This document shows, in pieces, positions 21,223 to 25,483 of a stretch of DNA of 25,483 bases. The notes beneath the pieces are model-generated. The model saw only the letters and a program-made list of their open reading frames with translations, did not search any database and was not told where the DNA came from. This DNA is from an uncultured Eubacteriales bacterium (GTDB lineage: Bacteria > Bacillota > Clostridia > Christensenellales > Borkfalkiaceae), in contig URHP01000017.1 of the NCBI GenBank assembly GCA_900547645.1, positions 1 to 25,483 of the forward strand, in the 5' to 3' direction. Position 1 is the stretch's first letter; the number at the start of each line of letters is the position of its first letter. A program made the position numbers and the translations under genes.

Positions 21223-21480
21223 ATGCAAGGCGAAATCAGACAGAGTGTTCTTACGCTCGAAAACCAAAACAGGCTGGCGCTGACGGGCGTGGAGCGTGTG
21301 GACGCATTTTCCGACAGGGAGATCCGTCTCACCGTGAGCGGAAAAAAGGTGCGCATCGAGGGCAGCAAGCTGAAGGTGCTCTCCTTTTCGGAGGGGAGCG
21401 GCAGTTTCTCGGCGAGCGGACAGGTGGACGGCATCCGGTTTATGCAGGGCGCCAAGGGGATTTCTCACCTGTTTAAATGA
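21223..21480 (+). CDS. yabP: Sporulation protein YabP
   Basis: 85 residues, slightly short for the family (about 95-100). The pattern LENQNRLALTGVERVDAFSDREI and the beta-rich continuation match YabP, a mother-cell protein needed for spore cortex formation in Bacillus. There is no membrane segment. It precedes yabQ with an ATGA overlap, the conserved order. No good sigma-A promoter lies between the typA terminator and the ATG, as expected for a sporulation-sigma gene; CATAGAGT at 21210-21217 weakly resembles a sigma-E -10. It suggests the organism or a recent ancestor forms endospores. Confidence 0.88.
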   Translation: MQGEIRQSVLTLENQNRLALTGVERVDAFSDREIRLTVSGKKVRIEGSKLKVLSFSEGSGSFSASGQVDGIRFMQGAKGISHLFK

Positions 21481-21848
21481 ACGGCGTCGATCAGTTTTAC
21501 GTCTTTCTTGTATGCGTCTGCTGCGGAGCGGCGGGCGGTCTGCTGTATGACGCCGTATGTCTGCTGCGGGCGCCTTTTTCGCGCCGTCCCGTTGTGATCG
21601 TCACGGATATTTTGTTCTGCATTGCATTTGCGGGACTCTATCTTGCGGTGTCTGTCTCGTGTTCCTTTCCCGATTTGCGGTTCTATTCCTTTCTTGCGTG
21701 TGTGCTCGGTTTTTTGCTCTATCTGAAAAGTTTGCATAAAATTGTTGCATTTTTCGCGAAAAAGATATATAATGGGATGAAACAAATACGAAGGGGACGA
21801 AACAGATGTCCGGAAAAAGAGGCGCAGGTCTCACCGATGAAAAAATGA
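21477..21848 (+). CDS. yabQ: Spore cortex biosynthesis membrane protein YabQ
   Basis: 123 residues with three predicted membrane helices (about 7-29, 39-58 and 69-86) and a basic C-terminal tail. LLYDAVCLLRAPF after the first helix is typical of YabQ, which is needed for spore cortex assembly in Bacillus. It starts inside the yabP stop (ATGA) and its last 43 nt overlap the start of divIC. A sigma-A promoter for divIC lies inside its 3' half. Confidence 0.85.
   Translation: MNGVDQFYVFLVCVCCGAAGGLLYDAVCLLRAPFSRRPVVIVTDILFCIAFAGLYLAVSVSCSFPDLRFYSFLACVLGFLLYLKSLHKIVAFFAKKIYNGMKQIRRGRNRCPEKEAQVSPMKK
21745..21773 (+). promoter_or_regulatory. Internal sigma-A promoter for divIC-ppx-M50
   Basis: TTGCAT (21745-21750), 17-bp spacer, TATAAT (21768-21773), inside yabQ. 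The expected start is near 21780, giving a leader of about 26 nt with AAGGGG before the divIC ATG. The -35 is identical to that of tRNA-Leu(CAA). It would let the division gene be expressed in growing cells while yabP and yabQ remain sporulation-specific. Confidence 0.75.
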
Positions 21849-22084
21849 GGAAGATCGCGGCGGGTGCAACCGTTGCGGGAGTCTTGCTCGTTCTCTTTCT
21901 CGTGATCATCCTTATCGTACAGTTCGTGCAGATCGGGGTTGCCAACAGAAGGCGCGCCGAACTTGAAGCTGCGATCGCGCAGGTCGAGGAGGATATCCGC
22001 AACGGACAGAGCGATCTCGAGAGCATGCAGGCAAGGGAAGAACTCATCAAGCGCGCCATGGAGCTCGGTTGGAAACTTCCCTGA
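21806..22084 (+). CDS. divIC: Septum formation initiator, DivIC/FtsL family
   Basis: 92 residues: a short basic cytoplasmic tail, one membrane helix (about 20-44) and an extracytoplasmic coiled coil (about 48-80, RRRAELEAAIAQVEEDI) followed by a short tail. This is the DivIC/FtsB build; DivIC joins FtsL and DivIB in the divisome and activates septal peptidoglycan synthesis. AAGGGG lies 11 nt before the ATG. Position after yabQ is conserved in Bacillota. Confidence 0.92.
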   Translation: MSGKRGAGLTDEKMRKIAAGATVAGVLLVLFLVIILIVQFVQIGVANRRRAELEAAIAQVEEDIRNGQSDLESMQAREELIKRAMELGWKLP

Positions 22085-22092
22085 ATACAGTT

Positions 22093-22947
22093 ATGAAGTA
22101 CGCCGTTATCGATATTGGTTCTAATTCCGTTCGCCTGATGCTTTGGGCGGACGGTACTTTGTATAAAAAGGTTTGTACGACGCGTCTTGCGGAGGGACTT
22201 TCCGCGCGTGGGTTGCTTTGCGATGCGGCGATGGACCGTACGGCACGCGCCGTATCCGAATTTTATCGCGAGGGCGTTCGCGAAGGCGCCCGCGTCGTTG
22301 CGTTTGCGACGGCTGCAGTGCGGTCCTCTGCCAACGGAAGTGCGTTCTGTGCGCGTGTCCGTGCTCTCTGCGGTCTGGAGGTAGACGTCGTTTCCGGGGA
22401 AGAGGAGGCGCTGCTTGGACTTTCCGGTGCGCTCGGGCGTTCGGACGGCGGGATCGTCGATATCGGCGGCGCAAGTACGGAAGTCTGTTTGCGGAAAGAG
22501 GGCAAGATCGCCTATTCCGTGAGTCTTCCGATCGGCGCCGTTCGTATCCTCGAAACGTGCGGGCAGAACGCGGAGCGCATTGATGGATATATTGCGGAAG
22601 CCGTGCGTCCGCTTTCCGATGCGCCCTGTCCGGATGCGATCTGCGCGATCGGCGGCACGGCGTCCACGCTCGCGAGCATCCGGCTCGGACTCGCGGAATA
22701 TGACGCTGCGCGGCTGAACGGACTTTCGCTTTCGTACGATTGGCTGAAGGAGACGTCTTTGCGGCTCTTGCCGCTGACGGTAGAGGAGCGCAAAAAGATC
22801 CCCGGAATGGATGTGCGGCGTGCCGACGTCATTGCGGGTGCCTCCGTGCTGTTGGTGCGGGTGATGGAGATGCTGCATCTTTCGGAAGTGCGTTTTTCGG
22901 ACGCGGACAACCTGGAAGGGTATCTGTCCGTGCGGGGGCTCATATGA
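22093..22947 (+). CDS. Ppx/GppA family phosphatase (exopolyphosphatase-like)
   Basis: 284 residues, i.e. only the two ASKHA-fold domains without the extra C-terminal domains of E. coli Ppx. Motifs: VIDIGSNSVRLML (5-17, phosphate 1), SGEEEALLG with the catalytic Glu region (101-109), DIGGAST (123-129, phosphate 2) and AIGGTAST (adenosine-type loop). It hydrolyses polyphosphate or pppGpp; the sequence does not decide which. The start at 22093 (MKYAVIDIG) is where homology begins; it is 8 nt after divIC and has no strong ribosome site, suggesting coupling. Confidence 0.9.
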   Translation: MKYAVIDIGSNSVRLMLWADGTLYKKVCTTRLAEGLSARGLLCDAAMDRTARAVSEFYREGVREGARVVAFATAAVRSSANGSAFCARVRALCGLEVDVVSGEEEALLGLSGALGRSDGGIVDIGGASTEVCLRKEGKIAYSVSLPIGAVRILETCGQNAERIDGYIAEAVRPLSDAPCPDAICAIGGTASTLASIRLGLAEYDAARLNGLSLSYDWLKETSLRLLPLTVEERKKIPGMDVRRADVIAGASVLLVRVMEMLHLSEVRFSDADNLEGYLSVRGLI

Positions 22948-23756
22948 CGCGGGCACTGCGGCGCAGGCCGTATGCCGTCTGTTCTGCGGTTTTGTGGCTG
23001 GCGGCGCTTGCAGGAAGCGGATGGATCGCCTACATCGGACTGACCGATGCATATGCAGCGGGAACAGAAATCTCAGGGTGGATCGCATTCGGTTGCGCAG
23101 CGGTTTGTGCGGTTCTGCTTCCCGTTTCCACGCTCGTGCATGAATGCGGTCATCTGCTGTTCGGAGCGCTTTCCGGAATGCGGTTTGGCGGGGTGCAGAT
23201 CGGCTGGCTGTATTTTTCTGCCCGCGGCGTACGGTTGCAGCGCGCGGCGGGCGCGGGAGAAACACGCTGTGCGCCGCGCCGTGTAAAAACGCTCGCGCGC
23301 GTCCGAACCGGTCTTTCTGTAACGATATTGGGCGGGGCCTGCTGCAATCTTCTCTATGCAGCGGCGTTCTTTGCGCTCTTTTTTGTATTTTCTGTTTCTC
23401 CGGCGCTGATGTTTTTTGCGTGTTTTGCGCCGCTGAACGCGGCCGAGGCGCTCTGCGCATTGCTTCCGGCGGATCTTCCTGCCGGAAAGACGGATGGGCT
23501 TGCGCTGGCAGAACTGTCGCGCAAAGACGGGGAAACGGAAATTGCAGCGCGCGTTATGGCTGCGCAGGCATTCATGCAGGAAAAAGGCGTGGCGGATCTG
23601 CCGCGGGATTGGCTGTTTGAGACGCCCGTCATACGGGAGGACAGTCCTGCGTTTTTACAGCTTCTGGAGCTGCGCCGGGAGTATCTGCTTGCGCAGGGCG
23701 ATACAAATGCCGCCGCACAGACGGAAGAACGGCTTGCGCAGATCAAAGGGGAATGA
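22944..23756 (+). CDS. M50-type (site-2 protease-like) membrane metalloprotease
   Basis: 270 residues. Hydrophobic helices lie at about 13-33, 46-65, 124-150 and 151-172. The second carries HECGH (66-70), a match to the HExxH zinc motif, and LLPADLPAGKTDG supplies the downstream Asp184-Gly185 of the M50 second motif. A soluble C-terminal part of about 85 residues follows. Site-2 proteases cut membrane-embedded substrates such as anti-sigma factors. It is coupled to ppx by ATGA (22944-22947) and is the last gene of the cluster. SpoIVFB is an M50 sporulation protease, but this protein is not an obvious SpoIVFB, so its substrate is unknown. Confidence 0.8.
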   Translation: MTRALRRRPYAVCSAVLWLAALAGSGWIAYIGLTDAYAAGTEISGWIAFGCAAVCAVLLPVSTLVHECGHLLFGALSGMRFGGVQIGWLYFSARGVRLQRAAGAGETRCAPRRVKTLARVRTGLSVTILGGACCNLLYAAAFFALFFVFSVSPALMFFACFAPLNAAEALCALLPADLPAGKTDGLALAELSRKDGETEIAARVMAAQAFMQEKGVADLPRDWLFETPVIREDSPAFLQLLELRREYLLAQGDTNAAAQTEERLAQIKGE

Positions 23757-23771
23757 CCGAAAAAAGGGCAT

Positions 23772-23792
23772 AAAAAAACTGCCCGAGGGCAG
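23772..23792 (-). terminator. Terminator of the XRE gene
   Basis: On the minus strand CTGCCC-TC-GGGCAG is followed by seven T. It lies about 90 nt after the xre stop and is convergent with the end of the M50 gene. The 23793-23880 stretch shows nothing else. Confidence 0.8.
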
Positions 23793-23880
23793 AGTAAAAT
23801 AACCGTATTTCCAATGCCGTAAGCAAGTAGGTCGCGAGGAAGAGGAAGGCGGTATGGAACGAACTTCAGTTGTACTCGGC

Positions 23881-24093
23881 TCAGTTGCCGCGGTCGGAGA
23901 GCCCGAGCAGAAAATCGGAAGAGACGTTAAAATAGCGCGCCACTTTCGCAATATTTCCCGCTGTAGGATCGCTCTTATTGGTTTCCCAATAGCAGATGAT
24001 CCCGAGGCTGACGTTGAGGTCTTTGGCGACGGTCGCCTGTGAAAGGCCGCGTTCTTTTCTGAGTTCAATGAGACGTTCTGCAAAAATCTTCAT
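23881..24093 (-). CDS. XRE-family transcriptional regulator
   Basis: 70 residues consisting almost only of a Cro/C1-type helix-turn-helix (about 5-62): LRKERGLSQATVAKDLNVS, then the recognition region and SDPTAGNIAKVARYFNVSSDFLLGL. Such small regulators often control a neighbouring or their own gene; the divergent neighbour is a phosphatase. The promoter ends 6 nt before the ATG, so there is no room for a ribosome site and the mRNA should be leaderless. No toxin or phage partner is present. Confidence 0.9.
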   Translation of the reverse strand: MKIFAERLIELRKERGLSQATVAKDLNVSLGIICYWETNKSDPTAGNIAKVARYFNVSSDFLLGLSDRGN

Positions 24094-24099
24094 GCTTTC

Positions 24100-24128
24100 A
24101 TTATACTTGATTTGAATGAGTTTTGCAA
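24100..24128 (-). promoter_or_regulatory. Sigma-A promoter of the XRE gene, abutting the start codon
   Basis: On the minus strand: TTGCAA (24128-24123), 17-bp spacer, TATAAT (24105-24100), then GAAAGC and ATG. Its layout is the same as that of the polA promoter. Confidence 0.8.
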
Positions 24129-24140
24129 GTTATTTATGAA

Positions 24141-24152
24141 TAATAATTATTA
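24141..24152. promoter_or_regulatory. Perfect AT palindrome in a divergent intergenic region
   Basis: TAATAATTATTA lies 12 nt upstream of the xre -35 and 60 nt before the phosphatase ATG. It could be an operator for the divergent pair, for example for the XRE protein, but may be chance in AT-rich DNA. Confidence 0.3.
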
Positions 24153-24212
24153 CGGTCGCAGGTTTTTTCCCGTTATCGTACAGACATTATACAAAAGTAA
24201 GGGGGCAGCGGC

Positions 24213-24683
24213 ATGAAGGACCGTTTGAAAATACTGTTTGTGTGTCACGGCAACATTTGCCGTTCGCCGATGGCGGAAAGTTATTTAACATGGCTGGTGC
24301 GGGAACAGGGGCTGTCCGATCGTTTTTTGATCGCATCTGCGGCTACGCGCACCGATGAGATAGGAAATCCGCCGCATTACGGAACGCGGGAAAAACTTGC
24401 GCGGGAAGGTATTCCGCTGGTCCCGCACCGCGCGCGGCTTCTGACGCGCGCCGACGGGGATGCGTTTGATTTCATCTTCGGAATGGATGAGGAGAACCTG
24501 AGGGACATGCGCCGCATCCTCGGAGCGTGCCCCGCCCGCGTTGCGCTGCTGCTCGGTGAAACGCTGCATCCGCGCGCGATCGCCGATCCGTGGTATACGG
24601 GCAATTTTGACGAGACCTTTTCCGACATTGCGGAAGGCTGCCGCGCATTTCTTGCGTCATTGCAGCAAAAAGGGATCGTTTGA
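24213..24683 (+). CDS. Low-molecular-weight protein-tyrosine phosphatase
   Basis: 156 residues, standard for the family. The phosphate loop is VCHGNICRSP with nucleophile Cys11 and Arg17 (CX5R), and the general acid Asp is in ADPWYTG near the C-terminus, followed by an aromatic residue as in protein-tyrosine phosphatases rather than arsenate reductases. It removes phosphate from tyrosine, or in Bacillus homologues from phospho-arginine; the residue after the loop does not let me choose. GGGGGC precedes the ATG by about 6 nt. A recognisable -35 is lacking upstream (TATACA at 24188-24193 may be the -10). Confidence 0.93.
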   Translation: MKDRLKILFVCHGNICRSPMAESYLTWLVREQGLSDRFLIASAATRTDEIGNPPHYGTREKLAREGIPLVPHRARLLTRADGDAFDFIFGMDEENLRDMRRILGACPARVALLLGETLHPRAIADPWYTGNFDETFSDIAEGCRAFLASLQQKGIV

Positions 24684-24739
24684 TTTCCTTCAAGAGAGCG
24701 GATTTTGTTGCAAGTGATGCGAAAAACACAAAACAACTC

Positions 24740-24768
24740 TTTACATCTGCAGAAAAATAGTGTATAAT
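24740..24768 (+). promoter_or_regulatory. Sigma-A promoter of the DtxR-type regulator gene
   Basis: TTTACA (24740-24745), 17-bp spacer, TATAAT (24763-24768), giving a leader of about 16 nt with a weak purine-rich site before the ATG at 24791. Confidence 0.85.
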
Positions 24769-24790
24769 CGACAAAAAGGCGGAAATAGAG

Positions 24791-25153
24791 ATGAGAACGC
24801 ATGAATCACAGGAAATGTATCTGGAAACCATTCTGCTGCTGCGGATGCGCAAGGCAAACGTCCGCTCGGTGGATATTGTGGAGGAACTCGGCTATGCGAA
24901 GTCGAGCGTTTCGCGTGCCGTCAACCTGCTGCAGGATGCCGGATTGATCCGTATCGACGAAAACGGCGAGATCACGCTCACCGCGGCGGGACAGCGGAAG
25001 GCGGAGGACGTCTATGAAAAGCATCGCGTTTTTACGAATGCGTTTATCAAGATGGGTGCGCCTGCCAAAGTTGCCGAGGAGAACGCCTGTCGCGTCGAAC
25101 ACGTCGTTTCCGACGAGCTATTTGAAGTGATCAAGAAATATTTTTCAGAATAA
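24791..25153 (+). CDS. DtxR/MntR-family metal-dependent transcriptional regulator (iron-type ligands)
   Basis: 120 residues: a winged helix-turn-helix (about 5-65, SVDIVEELGYAKSSVSRAVN) and a dimerisation/metal domain (about 66-120), with no C-terminal SH3-like domain, i.e. MntR length. The main metal site aligns with DtxR/IdeR: Met9 (in QEMYLETI), Cys100, Glu103 and His104 (in NACRVEHVVSDE). MntR would have Asp and Glu at the Met and Cys positions. His78 is kept, but the other ancillary-site ligands of DtxR appear lost. I infer an iron-responsive repressor with a single functional site. No transporter is adjacent, so its targets are elsewhere. Confidence 0.9.
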   Translation: MRTHESQEMYLETILLLRMRKANVRSVDIVEELGYAKSSVSRAVNLLQDAGLIRIDENGEITLTAAGQRKAEDVYEKHRVFTNAFIKMGAPAKVAEENACRVEHVVSDELFEVIKKYFSE

Positions 25154-25167
25154 AGAATCTGAATCGA

Positions 25168-25194
25168 AAAGGAGCGCCATGCAGGCGCTCCTTT
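25168..25194. terminator. Bidirectional terminator between the dtxR-type gene and aroA
   Basis: An 11-bp stem AAAGGAGCGCC/GGCGCTCCTTT with loop ATGCA; T-runs form on both strands, so it serves the two convergent genes. Confidence 0.88.
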
Positions 25195-25197
25195 CTG

Positions 25198-25470
25198 TTA
25201 TTGCGTGAGTCGTTCCAGAATTTCAAAGTAATTTTCAAAAGTTTTTTTACAGCATTGCGGATCTTCAATTGAAATTTCGCCTGTCTTTAGTCCGATCAGC
25301 GAAAATGCCATGGCGACGCGGTGATCGCCGAATGTTCTGATCGTCCCGCTGTGGACCGTTGCGGGTTCGATCGTCACGCCGTCCGCTTCTTCCGTGACGG
25401 GAACGCCGAGTGCGGACAGATTTTCCGTAATGGCGCGGATTCGGTTGCATTCCTGTCTGCGAATATGTCC
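25198..25470 (-). CDS. aroA: 3-phosphoshikimate 1-carboxyvinyltransferase (EPSP synthase), C-terminal fragment
   Basis: An open frame on the minus strand enters from the contig end and stops with TAA at 25200-25198, giving the last 90 residues. RRQECNRIRAITENLSALGV corresponds to the AroA KE-x-DRI region (here with Asn for Asp), TFGDHRVAMAFSLIGL is the strongly conserved GDHRxAM motif with active-site His-Arg, and EDPQCCKKTFENYFEIL is the usual ending. It makes EPSP in the chorismate pathway, the step after shikimate kinase. The rest of the gene, over 300 residues, is beyond the contig; the final 13 bases of the record are adapter. Confidence 0.93.
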   Translation of the reverse strand, partial: GHIRRQECNRIRAITENLSALGVPVTEEADGVTIEPATVHSGTIRTFGDHRVAMAFSLIGLKTGEISIEDPQCCKKTFENYFEILERLTQ

Positions 25471-25483
25471 CTGTCTCTTATAC
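25471..25483 (-). other. Sequencing adapter remnant (Nextera mosaic end)
   Basis: CTGTCTCTTATAC is the reverse complement of the inner 13 nt of the Tn5 mosaic end and interrupts aroA exactly here. It is not genomic. Confidence 0.95.

Noticed and set aside
21601..23460. Long minus-strand open frame (619 codons) across yabQ, divIC, ppx and M50
   Set aside because: It spans four real genes on the other strand and is rich in Arg and Pro, typical of antisense reading.
23772..23880. Hydrophobic reading after the xre stop (LATYLLTALEI and similar) as a missing membrane domain
   Set aside because: It has no start, contains stops between it and xre, and runs into the terminator; probably chance.

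Overview
The window looks like a chromosomal metagenome or draft-genome contig from a Bacillota bacterium of the class Clostridia. The GC content is moderately high (an impression from reading, not computed). Support for this placement: a yabP-yabQ-divIC cluster (spore-cortex and division genes of endospore-forming lineages), secG-rnr-smpB gene order, a polA-coaE-lytic transglycosylase operon, a PolA without proofreading residues, a MetA with the acetyl-CoA-type Glu111, and consensus sigma-A promoters with 17-bp spacers. Both ends carry Nextera/Tn5 transposase adapter sequence (1-40 and 25471-25483), so real sequence runs from 41 to 25470 and the first and last genes are cut.

Layout. 41-976: 3' part of galE. 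1042-3209: a perfect TTGACA-17-TATAAT promoter overlapped by a LexA-like box, driving a small conserved-looking protein, the Y-family polymerase dinB, and a transglutaminase-like gene of unknown role. 3250-4572 (minus): a stand-alone GH32 glycosidase. 4649-4733 (minus): tRNA-Leu with the unusual anticodon AAG. 4786-8485 (minus): polA-coaE-lytic transglycosylase. 8580-8666: tRNA-Leu(CAA), followed by an accessory-looking patch (8702-9300) with a duplicated palindrome, a partial copy of the tRNA 3' end, and the decayed C-terminus of a cation:proton antiporter.

9347-14552 (minus): secG, rnr, smpB, metY, metA, i.e. protein export, RNA decay and trans-translation joined to O-acetylhomoserine-based methionine synthesis. 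14737-19205 (plus): aroK-like, panE, gltX, thyA, folA, tightly spaced with several ATGA overlaps and ended by a strong terminator; thyA and folA together run the thymidylate/folate cycle. 19311-21137: typA on its own promoter. 21223-23756: yabP, yabQ, divIC, ppx and an M50-type membrane protease, with a vegetative promoter inside yabQ. 23881-25470: a small XRE regulator, a low-molecular-weight phosphatase, a DtxR-type metalloregulator, and the 3' end of aroA.

I do not see a phage, transposon, CRISPR array, toxin-antitoxin pair or defence system, and most of the window is ordinary housekeeping DNA. The most interesting signals are: the A34 tRNA-Leu; three genes (polA, xre, aroK-like) whose -10 boxes lie only 6-9 nt before the start codon, implying leaderless mRNAs; the tRNA-adjacent palindromic repeats and antiporter ruin; and the SOS-like control of the dinB operon with its small uncharacterised first gene.
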